Of a stretch of DNA of 64,000 nt, positions 8,979-18,004 are shown in pieces. Position numbers and translations under genes: made by a program. Origin of the DNA: Runella slithyformis DSM 19594 (GTDB lineage: Bacteria > Bacteroidota > Bacteroidia > Cytophagales > Spirosomataceae); the NCBI RefSeq assembly GCF_000218895.1, contig NC_015704.1, positions 1 to 64,000 of the forward strand. Direction: 5' to 3'. How positions within the stretch are numbered: the first letter of the stretch is position 1; each line of letters starts with the position of its first letter. The notes below the pieces were generated by a model. The model ran no database searches, was not told the origin of the DNA, and was given only the letters and a program-made list of their open reading frames with translations.

Positions 8979-10460
8979 ATGCACATGAATGACAACCCAA
9001 ATCCGCACCACGCACCCATGACGACAGGGGCTGAAACGGCTAAAAAATTGAGCTTTAATAAAAAACAGTTAGCCATGTTTCTAATCCCGATTGCTTGCTT
9101 GATTGGAATAGGGATTTTTGGAGTGATGGGTGGATTTATCTCAACTGGCCAAGGTAATTCTGCTGATAGTACTCACCTCGACTTAGCCCCGCCCGAAGCA
9201 AAACTAAAAAATGTGATGGGTGATGAGAAGTATGACAAAGACTTTACCCCTTCCGACCTTAGCCCTAATCGTTTAGGTACAAATGCCCTTGATCAACACG
9301 CTGCTCAAAATACCGAAATGCTCACGGGTCAGAACCCAACGCAACGCCTGGGCACGAATGAATACTTGACTGAAAATGATTTGCAAGAAATTGAACAGCG
9401 AAATAATAAACTAAAATACGCTTCGCCCACTGAGCAAAAGCAGTTTCAAAAACGTCAATTTGCCAAGCAAAACCAACGTCAATTGCGAGAACAGCAACGG
9501 GTGTTGAATACGATGTACCGCAGCCCGAAAAGTAAGGAGCAATTAACTGAGGAACGCCAAGACCAAGCCGACCGTGATTTTAATCGTCATGCGACCGAAA
9601 CTGTTTTACGGCAAATCGAAATGGCGAACCAAAGGAACGTGGGTGGCCAAACCGAAGGTGTAGCTTCCCCTACACTATCTGCCGAGCCATTGATGAGCAA
9701 AGAATACCTGACCCTCAAAAAAGCCTACGGAGGTCAATTACCTGCTGAATACCGCACGTTGTTCAAAAAGGAAATTGAATCAGAGAACAAAGGCCTACTC
9801 AAAAATGAAGCCGAAGAACCTACTACTCTAATTTTGACTGAAACTGAAAAGAGAACTACTAACGGTTTCTATGGCGTTAACAGTGCAAAAACTTACTCCA
9901 AGTCAGCCCGAACGAACAACACCGCCATTGAAGCAGTAATACACGGCGACGGTGACAAAGTGGTAGTGGAAAATGGAAGTACCCTAAAAATTCGATTGAC
10001 TGAAACCGTACAATTGCTGCTAAATGGCGAACGAGTTACCTTACCGGCTCACACCCTTTTAGCGGGAACTTGTCAAATTAACGGAGAAAGAATTAGCGTT
10101 ACAATCAGTAGCATTAGGCTCGGGACAACCCTCTATCAAACCAATCTTACGGTATATGATTTGGATGGACGAGCAGGGCTTTACGTTCCTAAAATTCGAG
10201 AGAAAAACATCATGGCCAATAGTTTGGGGCAATCAGCACAAACGGCGGTAGCTTCGCCATCTTTCTTTATTCAGCAAGGCAGTTTAGGGCAACAGGTGGG
10301 TACACAAATGGCTCTACAAGCTGGGAATTCGATATTTTCGGGCGTAAGAGCATACGCCCAAGCGAAAATTGCGAATGTAAAAGTAACCGTAAAACCCAAT
10401 TACAAAATCTTACTCAAACCCACCGAACGGGGTAGTTTGTTCGGAACAATCAACGAATAA
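8979..10460 (+). CDS. traM: Conjugal transfer protein TraM (VirB10-like)
   Basis: A 493-aa protein from the ATG at 8979; a TTG at 8961 overlapping the previous stop would add 6 residues. One membrane segment (FLIPIACLIGIGIFGVMGG, about 34-52) is followed by a long Gln/Asn/Glu-rich linker (about 90-280) suited to spanning the periplasm. The C-terminal domain (about 310-490) contains VVVENGSTLKIRLTE and LLNGERVTLPAHTLLAGTC, the signature of conjugative transposon TraM. It is the VirB10-like protein linking inner- and outer-membrane parts. Confidence 0.93.
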   Translation: MHMNDNPNPHHAPMTTGAETAKKLSFNKKQLAMFLIPIACLIGIGIFGVMGGFISTGQGNSADSTHLDLAPPEAKLKNVMGDEKYDKDFTPSDLSPNRLGTNALDQHAAQNTEMLTGQNPTQRLGTNEYLTENDLQEIEQRNNKLKYASPTEQKQFQKRQFAKQNQRQLREQQRVLNTMYRSPKSKEQLTEERQDQADRDFNRHATETVLRQIEMANQRNVGGQTEGVASPTLSAEPLMSKEYLTLKKAYGGQLPAEYRTLFKKEIESENKGLLKNEAEEPTTLILTETEKRTTNGFYGVNSAKTYSKSARTNNTAIEAVIHGDGDKVVVENGSTLKIRLTETVQLLLNGERVTLPAHTLLAGTCQINGERISVTISSIRLGTTLYQTNLTVYDLDGRAGLYVPKIREKNIMANSLGQSAQTAVASPSFFIQQGSLGQQVGTQMALQAGNSIFSGVRAYAQAKIANVKVTVKPNYKILLKPTERGSLFGTINE

Positions 10461-10496
10461 TAAACTATATTGATATGAAAATATTTTTCTATCCGA
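10457..10496. repeat. Octamer array at traN start
   Basis: Five units of the backbone 8-bp repeat (for example ATAATAAA and ATATGAAA) span the traM/traN junction and the traN start codon. Weaker match to the consensus than the parA array. Confidence 0.45.
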
Positions 10497-11419
10497 CGGC
10501 ATTTGTCGGTCTCAGCTTGTCATTTTCAGGTTACGCACAGAAAGAAAGCGTTTCCGTCGCCAATCCAATACTGACCCAATCAGTAAACAGCACTCCTTAC
10601 ATTTTGCCAATTGATAAAGGTTCGGTAAAAGGAAGCTATCCAATTGGGGTTTCCAATCGAAAAACAACACACATTATTTTCCCTGCCAAAATCAGAGAAT
10701 TTGACGCAGGTACAGGCGATGTAATTGCCCAGATTCCCGAAACAGTACCGAATATACTTCGGGTAAAAGCCAAAGAAAAAGCCGATTTCTGCGAAACCAA
10801 CATGACGGTTATCACCGAAGAAGGCGGTTTTTACAGTTTCTTGGTTCGTTTTCAGGAAGACCCCGAAATCCTGAACATCAACATCGCCAATAATCTGTTG
10901 GCAGATAATTTCACGTCCGAACAAAAGGGGATGAACCACAGTCCTATCATTTCATTCGTAGATAAACCGAATGAGAAAAATGAAAACGAGATGCTAACCG
11001 AATGTCAGAAGGTTCAAAAGCTGACTTCGTACATTAGAAACATCGGTGCTTCTAAGATGAAATTGACTTGTTTGCTCACCAGCCTGTATGTGAAAAACAA
11101 AACAATTTATTTCCAGATGAACGTTAGAAACGATTCTGAGATTGATTACGAAATTGATTTCTTTAAGTTTTACCTCCGAGACAAAGATGTACTTAAACGC
11201 ATGGCAGCACAGGAAGTGGAGATAAAACCTTTTGCCAATTACCCCAAAACGTTGACTACCATCCGCAGTAATACCGAGTACACCACAGTGTATGCCCTCC
11301 CCTTGCGAACCTTCCCCGAAGACAAAGTAATTGAGGTAGAGCTGTACGAAAAAGACGGAGGTCGCCACTTGCGTTTCCAAGTAGAAAGCGACATCATGCT
11401 ACAAGCCAAAAATCTTTAA
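10475..11419 (+). CDS. traN: Conjugal transfer protein TraN (DUF4138, VirB9-like)
   Basis: A 314-aa secreted protein with a signal peptide ending in GYAQK. The mature protein is beta-rich, with the pattern VSNRKTTHIIFPAKIREFDAG near residue 60 that is characteristic of Bacteroidota TraN, followed by a second beta domain (about 180-305). The family is the VirB9 analogue and forms the periplasmic/outer-membrane ring with TraM. The length is normal and the reading frame intact. Confidence 0.93.
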   Translation: MKIFFYPTAFVGLSLSFSGYAQKESVSVANPILTQSVNSTPYILPIDKGSVKGSYPIGVSNRKTTHIIFPAKIREFDAGTGDVIAQIPETVPNILRVKAKEKADFCETNMTVITEEGGFYSFLVRFQEDPEILNINIANNLLADNFTSEQKGMNHSPIISFVDKPNEKNENEMLTECQKVQKLTSYIRNIGASKMKLTCLLTSLYVKNKTIYFQMNVRNDSEIDYEIDFFKFYLRDKDVLKRMAAQEVEIKPFANYPKTLTTIRSNTEYTTVYALPLRTFPEDKVIEVELYEKDGGRHLRFQVESDIMLQAKNL

Positions 11420-11440
11420 TCCTTTGATTTTGAGTCAACA

Positions 11441-12004
11441 ATGAAGAATACTAAACTATCAAAATATCTTTCTATTCAAATAGCTACCGTTTGGTTCGTC
11501 TTTGGGATTTCAGCAAATGCTCAAAACCACTTAAAAGGGCAACGGTTTTTTGAAGGTTATCTGGGAACAGTGGGCGGTTTTCGTCCGCTTAGTGGCTCTC
11601 AAATATTACTCTCAACTGGAAAATACAACCGACATTACAACGCCTGGAAAGCCACAGCCAGTTACCAACTTAAAACCTCTGCACTCGTTGATTCAACCAA
11701 CATCCCACAAGAACAATTTACCTTGGGATATGGCTACGAATTCATTTTGCACCGCAATGCCACCCGTACCTTTTTTGTGCGAGGATTGGCTCAACCCTTC
11801 GCTGGATATGAGTCAATTAACCATGACCAAGTTATTTCTGAAACCGCAATGCAGCGTTCCAAGTTTCTGGTAGGCTTAGACGCTGGCCTTGAAGTGGAAA
11901 TAAATCCCGTTGTTTTCGGTTTTCGCCAACGATGGAATCCTACCTCCTTGGTGCAGGTGTTCCACTCAACGGTGTTTGTGGGGGTAAGGTGGCATGGTAG
12001 GTGA
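11441..12004 (+). CDS. traO: Conjugal transfer protein TraO
   Basis: A 187-aa protein with a signal peptide (cleavage near SANAQN) and alternating amphipathic strands expected of a small outer-membrane beta-barrel; it ends in an aromatic-rich strand (STVFVGVRWHGR). Size, position after traN and motifs such as LGTVGGFRPL and GFRQRWNPTS fit conjugative transposon TraO. It is the last tra gene of the operon here. The next gene is convergent, with its original stop at 12013. Confidence 0.88.
   Translation: MKNTKLSKYLSIQIATVWFVFGISANAQNHLKGQRFFEGYLGTVGGFRPLSGSQILLSTGKYNRHYNAWKATASYQLKTSALVDSTNIPQEQFTLGYGYEFILHRNATRTFFVRGLAQPFAGYESINHDQVISETAMQRSKFLVGLDAGLEVEINPVVFGFRQRWNPTSLVQVFHSTVFVGVRWHGR
11448..11487. 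repeat. Octamer array at traO start
   Basis: Five consecutive 8-bp units (for example ATACTAAA and CTATCAAA) begin a few bases inside traO and are translated in frame as part of its signal region (TKLSKYLSIQIA). Confidence 0.6.
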
Positions 12005-12009
12005 GTCGG

Positions 12010-12033
12010 CTATCAATCATTCAAAATATTGAT
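12010..12033. repeat. Short octamer array at traO/helicase junction
   Basis: Three degenerate 8-bp units (CTATCAAT, CATTCAAA, ATATTGAT) at the convergent gene ends. Low-confidence member of the backbone family. Confidence 0.3.
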
Positions 12034-12099
12034 ATCTTCTTCGGATTCATCTATAACAATTTCAGGGGTGTCATCCTCAGAGTCATCTTCATTCTCTAT
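12013..12099 (-). pseudogene. Detached C-terminal tail of the methyltransferase-helicase gene
   Basis: Reading the minus strand from the left IS junction, the frame of the helicase gene at 14664-17132 continues after the duplicated target site (GATAAT, encoding D-N) for 28 more codons to a TGA at 12013-12015. The peptide is very acidic, beginning IENEDD and ending NILND. This is the original 3' end of the gene, cut off by the IS21-type insertion. It has no start of its own and should not be expressed as a protein. Confidence 0.88.
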
Positions 12100-12105
12100 A
12101 TTATC
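12100..12105. repeat. IS target-site duplication, left copy (ATTATC)
   Basis: Six bases directly before the left IS end, identical to 14667-14672 directly after the right end. They prove insertion by transposition. Confidence 0.85.
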
Positions 12106-12200
12106 TGAATATTCCGATGAAAGTGAGCAGCCTTCTGCGATTTAAATTGACCGGGTAATTCCGATTGAAATTGCGCAGGTGTGGATAAGTCTGTTAGAGA
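12106..12200. repeat. Left IS21 terminal repeats with DnaA-box-like core
   Basis: Contains the outer end (12106-12118) and an inner copy starting at 12157 whose block GCGCAGGTGTGGATAAG is mirrored at the right end. TGTGGATAA at 12180-12188 is a perfect match to the DnaA-box consensus. Confidence 0.75.
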
Positions 12201-12251
12201 ACCCATCTTTTGTTTTTGAATACGCTGATAAACCCCGTATTCGAGCAAGCG

Positions 12252-13802
12252 ATGGCTAACAAACTTACCCAGATGTACCAGATAAGACGAATCATTCAAT
12301 TGCAGATACAGGGCATCTCTCGCAGTGAGATTGCTCGCACTCAGGGTCTTTCCCGTAACACCGTCAGGCACTACCTTGATTTATTCAAGAGCTACTTTAA
12401 GGACCTATCAGAAGCGCTGACCTGGAGTGATGAGGCGCTTCATCGGTTAGTGAGCGGTAAGCCTGCAGAGCCCTCTCCCAAACATCAAACCCTGCATGAA
12501 CGTTTTAAAAACTATGAGCAGGAATTGTCTCGTGTCGGTGTAAGCCGTCAACTGCTTTGGTTGGAGTATCGTAAAGAACAACCAGACGGAGTTCAATTCT
12601 CTCAATTTTGCAACCTGTTCCGCCAATGGCAGAAGCATCAGCAGGTGGTCATGCACCTTGAGCACAAGGCAGGGGAAAAACTTTTCATTGATTTTGCTGG
12701 CAGCAAGTTGTATTGGACCGATATTCCCACGGGTCAGAGCATAGCAGCAGAAGTTTTTGTGGCTACCTTAGCCTGTAGTCAGCTCACCTACGTGGAAGCC
12801 ATCCCTTCGCAACGTAAGTCCCACTTTTTAGCGGCTTTATCAAACGCGTTGGTTTATTTTGGCGGTGTTCCACAGGCCATCATACCTGATAATCTGAAGT
12901 CCGCAGTCACTAAACCGGACCGTTATGAGCCCCATCTTAATGAGAGCCTTGAGCATTTTGCCGCTCATTACGGCAGCTGCATTTATCCAGCCCGAAGTGG
13001 AAAACCCCGCGATAAATCCCTAGTGGAAAAGGCCGTTGAACTTGCTTATCAACGCATTTATGCCCCGCTTCGTAATCAGGTCTTCAGTTCTCTTGCGGCA
13101 CTCAATGAGGCCATTTTACCCTTGCTGGAAGTTCATAATCAGGCTCTTTTTCAAGGAAAAGACTATTCCCGCCGTTCCCGTTTTGAAGAAGTTGAACGTT
13201 CCGCTTTGAGGCCATTGCCCTCGGAAAAATATCAATTACAATCCTATCATACGGCCAAGGTTCATCCCGATTGCCACGTACTTCTCTCCGAGGACAGGCA
13301 CTACTACTCGGTGCCTTATACGCTTGTGGGTCAATTGGTAAAGATGGTTTATAATACGGAGACGGTAGAGATTTACCACAACTACCAACGAATTGCTACC
13401 CATCAACGCATGGTATCTAAACATCATTACACCACTCTGAAAGAGCATTTGCCCGCTCAGCACCAATGGCTGATGAATTGGTCCCCCGTTTTCTTTGAGC
13501 AGGAAGCCCTCAAAATCGGGATGAATACTCATTTGGCCATCCAACAGTTGCTCAACAGAAAAACCTACCCTGCTCAGTCCTATAAATCATGCGCTGGCGT
13601 ACTGAGTTTGGCCAAAAAGGTAGGTGCTCAACGCATGGAGAATGCCTGTCAAAGAGCTATCGCCTACGAGGGGATATCCTATACACTCATTAAAAGTATT
13701 CTCGACCGAGAGTTGGACTACATTCCCTTAGCAGATGAAACAATTACCTCACCAACGGGCATTTATCACGAAAATATCCGTGGAGCAAGTCACTATCAAT
13801 AG
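12252..13802 (+). CDS. istA: IS21-family transposase IstA
   Basis: A 516-aa protein from the ATG at 12252; a TTG at 12210 would add 14 residues. The N-terminal helix-turn-helix (ISRSEIARTQGLSRNTVRHYL, about 20-40) binds the terminal repeats. The rve-type catalytic core carries the expected acidic residues in LFIDFAGSKLYW, IIPDNLKSAV and the RDKSLVEKAVE region. The C-terminal Mu-transposase-like beta domain follows. It works with IstB, 30 bases downstream. Confidence 0.95.
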   Translation: MANKLTQMYQIRRIIQLQIQGISRSEIARTQGLSRNTVRHYLDLFKSYFKDLSEALTWSDEALHRLVSGKPAEPSPKHQTLHERFKNYEQELSRVGVSRQLLWLEYRKEQPDGVQFSQFCNLFRQWQKHQQVVMHLEHKAGEKLFIDFAGSKLYWTDIPTGQSIAAEVFVATLACSQLTYVEAIPSQRKSHFLAALSNALVYFGGVPQAIIPDNLKSAVTKPDRYEPHLNESLEHFAAHYGSCIYPARSGKPRDKSLVEKAVELAYQRIYAPLRNQVFSSLAALNEAILPLLEVHNQALFQGKDYSRRSRFEEVERSALRPLPSEKYQLQSYHTAKVHPDCHVLLSEDRHYYSVPYTLVGQLVKMVYNTETVEIYHNYQRIATHQRMVSKHHYTTLKEHLPAQHQWLMNWSPVFFEQEALKIGMNTHLAIQQLLNRKTYPAQSYKSCAGVLSLAKKVGAQRMENACQRAIAYEGISYTLIKSILDRELDYIPLADETITSPTGIYHENIRGASHYQ

Positions 13803-13832
13803 TTTTTCTTTTCAACCGTAAAACAAAGCACA

Positions 13833-14573
13833 ATGAATACACACGAAACTATCTCTCAAATGCGAGCACTCAAATTAATGGGGATGGCTAATGCCTACCA
13901 AACCCTCTGCGAACTGCCAGTGGATAAACACCCAAGCTCACAGCAGCTCTTGGCCCAAATTGTAGAGGCCGAAATCCTTGACAGGCAACACCGAAAAACA
14001 CGCTCAGCTATCCAACAGGCGCAATTCCGCTACCAAGCCACGGTGGAAGAAATTATCATCGCTTCCGAAAGAAATCTCAGTAAGGATATGGTTTATAAAT
14101 TGGCTGATACCTCTTTTGTGAAAAGACATGAAAACATAATTATTACCGGAGCGACGGGCTGCGGGAAAAGTTTTATTGCCACGGCCTTGGGCTATCAAGC
14201 CTGCCAGATGGGGTTTAGGGTCATCTATTTTTCATTACCTAAGCTGCTGCAACGGCTTCATCTAGCCAAAGCCGATGGTTCTTATATCAAAGAACTTGCC
14301 CGAATTGAAAAATATCATTTGCTTATTCTGGATGACTGGGGTATTCAACCACTCGATACCAGTGCGCGACTCGCCATTTTACAACTCATTGAAGACCGAC
14401 ATGGCAAAACTTCCACTATCATCACTGCTCAAATGCCTGTGGCCAATTGGCATGATTATATCGCGGAACCTGCTTTGGCGGATGCTATTTTGGATAGAAT
14501 TTTATCGCACACCCATCGTATTGACCTTAAAGGTGGCTCCTTGAGAAACACCGCGAAAAATAATCCCAAATGA
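13833..14573 (+). CDS. istB: IS21-family helper ATPase IstB
   Basis: A 246-aa AAA+ protein of DnaC-like type. Walker A GATGCGKSF lies at about residue 107, Walker B (LLILDDWGIQPL) at about 167, and the sensor TAQMP at about 198. It selects target DNA and activates IstA. Length and arrangement are standard for IS21. Confidence 0.95.
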   Translation: MNTHETISQMRALKLMGMANAYQTLCELPVDKHPSSQQLLAQIVEAEILDRQHRKTRSAIQQAQFRYQATVEEIIIASERNLSKDMVYKLADTSFVKRHENIIITGATGCGKSFIATALGYQACQMGFRVIYFSLPKLLQRLHLAKADGSYIKELARIEKYHLLILDDWGIQPLDTSARLAILQLIEDRHGKTSTIITAQMPVANWHDYIAEPALADAILDRILSHTHRIDLKGGSLRNTAKNNPK

Positions 14574-14598
14574 ATTCTTTAACTATATTTGCATCACT

Positions 14599-14666
14599 TC
14601 TCTAAGTTATCCACAGCTGCGCAAATTGCATCGGAATACCCTGATCAATTATTATCGGAATACTCA
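14599..14666. repeat. Right IS21 terminal repeats with DnaA-box-like core
   Basis: Inverted counterpart of the left end: inner block 14599-14638 and outer end 14654-14666. TTATCCACA at 14607-14615 is again a perfect DnaA-box match. Confidence 0.75.
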
Positions 14667-17132
14667 ATTATCAACCTCACAAAGTTCAAGAAACTTACTT
14701 TTTGAGCTACTATCCCAATAAATAAGGCGTGCTCTGTCAAAAGTTTTTAAAATATCTATATATGATGGATGTATATTACTACTTAATACTATAATCAGTA
14801 CAGCAGATGTCCTTGTCAATATAGTATAAACGAATTCATCTATCTCCTTTTCTGTGTCAACTGGTACACGTGTTGACCAGATAACGCACTGTTTTTCAAG
14901 CCCTTTTGCTTTCAAAATGGTTTCATAAGTAGCTGATATGCCATTGAGAATCAATTTTGAATGTAAAATATCATCTCTTTCAAAAACAGAAACTGATTTG
15001 AAACCGTACAATTTGTAAGCCATAATAACCTCTTTTAATTTTTGAATGGTTTCAGTCCAATTTTCGCCATAAATAATAAGTGGTCTGGCACCTGGCGGCG
15101 CTCCTTTGAATGGATTTATCACATTACCACTTTCATTGTTACCAACTTTAAAACGTTTGCTATTTATTCTTTCTGAAAGTCCTTTGACACATTCGCTAAT
15201 TCTAAAAGGTAATCGATAAGACCCTTCCAATAAAATTCGATCAAAACGTTTCATCATTTCATCGTCTGCTCTCGGAACCCTCGATGTTGTTCCTAATCGA
15301 ATTGATTGAGCCAAATCACCTGCCAAAACAATATTATTGGAATCTTTAACTAACTTATAAAAAATTTCATAATCAGCTATCGTACAATCTTGTAACTCAT
15401 CCACGAGGATATAATCAAATTTTGCAAATGCAACTTTTGGGTTATTTAGTTTTTGCAAAAAACGATAACGCCTAAGAGTAAAAGAATCTAAGTTATTAGC
15501 TTTCAGAAATTTAACATAAAGAATTAAAGTGTCCCAAACAAACTTACGTTTAGCACTATTTGTTCTTAGCTTCGGATTTCCTCTACCAACTCTCTCAATA
15601 ACTTTGTACTTTTTATATGTTGAGCATTGTAGTCCATAAACTATACGATGATATTCATCAAAAAGAAAATTAGGGTCACAGACACTTTCAAAATCCTTTT
15701 TGTTCAATTTACTTTCAGTCAATAAATCATCCGCTATCTCTTTCAGTTTATCAAGATGAAACTGCTCTATCTCACCTTTGTAGGTTTTGAATTTTAAATC
15801 CTTAGCCATGACGCTTCCTATTTTTGTGGGTAAAACATCAAAGTGCAATACATAGATATTGTATTTGTCACTATTGCTGAACCGAAAATAGCTGTATTGC
15901 TGTGGTCGTCCATAAAAATCTTTGCCAAACTCTCGTTTGCACTTATTAGCATCCAAAATTTGTTCAAGCCAATCACCTAAGTATCGAACAAGATCCTTAT
16001 TAAAGGTTGTAACCAAAATTTTAAGGTGGGGGTTGTAGTCATGGTTTTCAACAATGTTTTTGATGCGCTCTGTAAGAACAACACTTTTACCACACCCAGC
16101 TGGCCCTAAAATTACTGTTGGTTTTCCCGTTGGTTTAGAGGCTTTTAATTGATCGACACTTAGTTTGATTTTTGTTCTATCTCTTTCAGTTACAGTAAAC
16201 AGTTTAATTCCCGTTTGTAATGAAAGCATCATCTGTTGCTTTGTTAGAGCAAGACCAATAAAACTCATATCATCCCATGTTGCAGAATTTGACATCCCTT
16301 TTCCTCCATGTTTTTTAGCAAGTTCTTGCCTAAGTTTTGACACTTTTAACAATTGCCCCTGAAATAGCAAGTTATGGTTTTGGGTATAAATACCTTGCGT
16401 GAGATAGCCTTCATTATTGAGTTTTTGCTTCAATTCTTTCAAAAAAGCTACCTTCTTATCCTGATTTGAAGTGATTAACAATAGATTAATAGGTTTAAAT
16501 GTGCTTACGAGTTCATCAAACCCTTTGGCTATCTCTTCTTTGTTATCAGACATATCAAATAAATAGCTTGAAGCAATCCAAGGGTTAGTAAGGGTTAAAT
16601 TTTCTGGATTATTCCATGATACTACGGAGTATTTTGTAATCATGTTCGGTTCTTTGCAAAAAGGATAATATTCCACAAAATGCCTCCACAGATATTTTTC
16701 ACCATATAACAACATAAATGGACTCGTATCTATGTTGATTACGGTAATCTTAGGTGTGCTCATACCTATCGCTTTCATTCCGCTAATAATCAACCCAACA
16801 GCCCATTGTATTGCACCTGTTCCAGCACCTAAATCAAATATTTCTATACGGGATTCTGCTGTGTTCAACAGTGCATCAGCAAAAAATGAAAGGAAGGTAT
16901 TTACCCTACGGGCATGATACCAAAGAGAGTAAGTAAATGGCGTGTTTAATCTATCATAACATAGGTCTTTCCCTTTTATTAAGTCAAAGCTCTCTTCTTG
17001 GCAAATTGATAGTTCAAAATCAAAGTTAGCTTTAACACTATTTTTTTGATAATATTCAAATGCCGCCTCATAGATAATTTGGTCAAGGGTTTGTTGTTGC
17101 CCTTTAAGCCATAGTAAAAGTTTTTCTTTCAT
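14664..17132 (-). CDS. Methyltransferase-like/SF1 helicase fusion, tail removed by IS
   Basis: An 822-aa two-part protein. Residues 95-265 hold a Rossmann-type methyltransferase-like domain with DLGAGTGAIQWAVG (100-113), the SAM-binding loop pattern. Residues 320-815 hold a UvrD/Rep-like superfamily 1 helicase: Walker A GPAGCGKS (343-350), Walker B ILVDELQD (575-582), motif III VLAGDLAQSI (602-611), motif IV GSYRLP near 640, and motif VI YTILTRTSAVL near 777. The start overlaps the radical SAM stop (ATGA), so the two are translationally coupled. The last base triplet comes from the IS end (stop at 14664-14666). The wild-type protein carried 28 further acidic residues, now at 12013-12099. All helicase motifs remain, so activity may persist. 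Candidate DNA repair or defence protein; function unknown. Confidence 0.88.
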   Translation of the reverse strand: MKEKLLLWLKGQQQTLDQIIYEAAFEYYQKNSVKANFDFELSICQEESFDLIKGKDLCYDRLNTPFTYSLWYHARRVNTFLSFFADALLNTAESRIEIFDLGAGTGAIQWAVGLIISGMKAIGMSTPKITVINIDTSPFMLLYGEKYLWRHFVEYYPFCKEPNMITKYSVVSWNNPENLTLTNPWIASSYLFDMSDNKEEIAKGFDELVSTFKPINLLLITSNQDKKVAFLKELKQKLNNEGYLTQGIYTQNHNLLFQGQLLKVSKLRQELAKKHGGKGMSNSATWDDMSFIGLALTKQQMMLSLQTGIKLFTVTERDRTKIKLSVDQLKASKPTGKPTVILGPAGCGKSVVLTERIKNIVENHDYNPHLKILVTTFNKDLVRYLGDWLEQILDANKCKREFGKDFYGRPQQYSYFRFSNSDKYNIYVLHFDVLPTKIGSVMAKDLKFKTYKGEIEQFHLDKLKEIADDLLTESKLNKKDFESVCDPNFLFDEYHRIVYGLQCSTYKKYKVIERVGRGNPKLRTNSAKRKFVWDTLILYVKFLKANNLDSFTLRRYRFLQKLNNPKVAFAKFDYILVDELQDCTIADYEIFYKLVKDSNNIVLAGDLAQSIRLGTTSRVPRADDEMMKRFDRILLEGSYRLPFRISECVKGLSERINSKRFKVGNNESGNVINPFKGAPPGARPLIIYGENWTETIQKLKEVIMAYKLYGFKSVSVFERDDILHSKLILNGISATYETILKAKGLEKQCVIWSTRVPVDTEKEIDEFVYTILTRTSAVLIIVLSSNIHPSYIDILKTFDRARLIYWDSSSKSKFLELCEVDN

Positions 17133-17977
17133 ATTGGAGCAAATCCACTTTTCCCCTCACCAATGAAGGGTAATTTGTTTTTAAAAAGGCCAACTATTTC
17201 CTTATATTTTTTTTCATCCCAATTAAACTTATTTGTAAGCTTTACTGCTTCTTCACGAGTACTCGCAACAAATTTGCCTTTATCTGGATGGAAGGGCTGA
17301 ACTACAAATTTTTTAACCCCCGTTTCTAAAAGACTTTCTATAAATGAATTAGCATCTTGAATTGGCAGCAGTGGTGTCATAGTTATACATGAATTAACCC
17401 CTGAATCATTTACTTCTTTTATTGCTTTTAACCTCGTCTTATTTGAAGGACATAATGGCTCAAATGCCTTTCTAACTTCCTCGCTGTCTGTTGTAATAGT
17501 CATATTTACCTGTACAGTATCAAATTGCAAAAACAAGTCAATATCTCTTGTAACAAGTGGACTACGTGTTTGTATAACCAATCTGACACGATGATAATCT
17601 ATAAGTTCTTTTAATAATTTTCGAGTCAGTTCTAATTCTTTTTCGATGGGCTGGTAGGGGTCGGTTACACTACTAAGATATATGGTCTTATCAATGAGTG
17701 GCTTTCTTCTTTTTTTTATAAGTAGTGCGAGAGCATTTTCTTTCACTTTTAGCCAGTATCCCCAAGTATTTTTTTCTTCTTCACTTCTCGAAAAAAAAGC
17801 TGCATAACAATAATTACAACCGAATGTACATCCAGTGTATGGATTTAGAGTAAAATCGTATGCATCCATAAATCCTTTTCCCTCTGTTAGTATAGATGCG
17901 GATTGGATATATTCTATTTTACTTTTTCCCAGAGCATTTTTTTTTATGCTTTTGTCAGGGTTTTCAAACAAGTCCAT
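17129..17977 (-). CDS. Radical SAM protein, SPL-like
   Basis: A 282-aa protein. The three cluster-binding cysteines form CxxxCxxC in GCTFGCNYCYA (Cys50, Cys54, Cys57), within the NPYTGC context of the spore-photoproduct-lyase-like radical SAM branch. A partial TIM-barrel follows (IYLSSVTDPYQP near 102 and VRLVIQTRSPLVTRDI near 132, common in this group). Relatives without a known substrate are often called DNA repair lyases, but a role here is not established. It is the upstream member of an operon with the methyltransferase-helicase. An octamer array lies just upstream (18005-18044). Confidence 0.87.
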   Translation of the reverse strand: MDLFENPDKSIKKNALGKSKIEYIQSASILTEGKGFMDAYDFTLNPYTGCTFGCNYCYAAFFSRSEEEKNTWGYWLKVKENALALLIKKRRKPLIDKTIYLSSVTDPYQPIEKELELTRKLLKELIDYHRVRLVIQTRSPLVTRDIDLFLQFDTVQVNMTITTDSEEVRKAFEPLCPSNKTRLKAIKEVNDSGVNSCITMTPLLPIQDANSFIESLLETGVKKFVVQPFHPDKGKFVASTREEAVKLTNKFNWDEKKYKEIVGLFKNKLPFIGEGKSGFAPI

Positions 17978-18004
17978 TCTAATATTTTTTATATGTACCG
18001 AAAG

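Larger units (their letters stand above)
12106..14666. mobile_element. IS21-family insertion sequence, complete
   Basis: A 2561-bp element with istA and istB in the usual order. Its ends TGAATATTCCGAT (12106-12118) and, inverted, TGAGTATTCCGAT (14654-14666) match at 12 of 13 bases and begin with TG as in IS21. Inner inverted copies of the same core plus a longer block (12157-12200 and 14599-14638) give the multiple terminal repeats typical of the family. A 6-bp target duplication ATTATC flanks it. Both genes are open, so the element is probably active. It interrupts the 3' end of the methyltransferase-helicase gene and supplies its present stop codon. Confidence 0.93.

Noticed and set aside
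12096-12371. Minus-strand open frame across the left IS end
   Set aside because: It crosses the IS boundary and istA in antisense. The supported reading of this area is the helicase tail plus IS terminal repeats.
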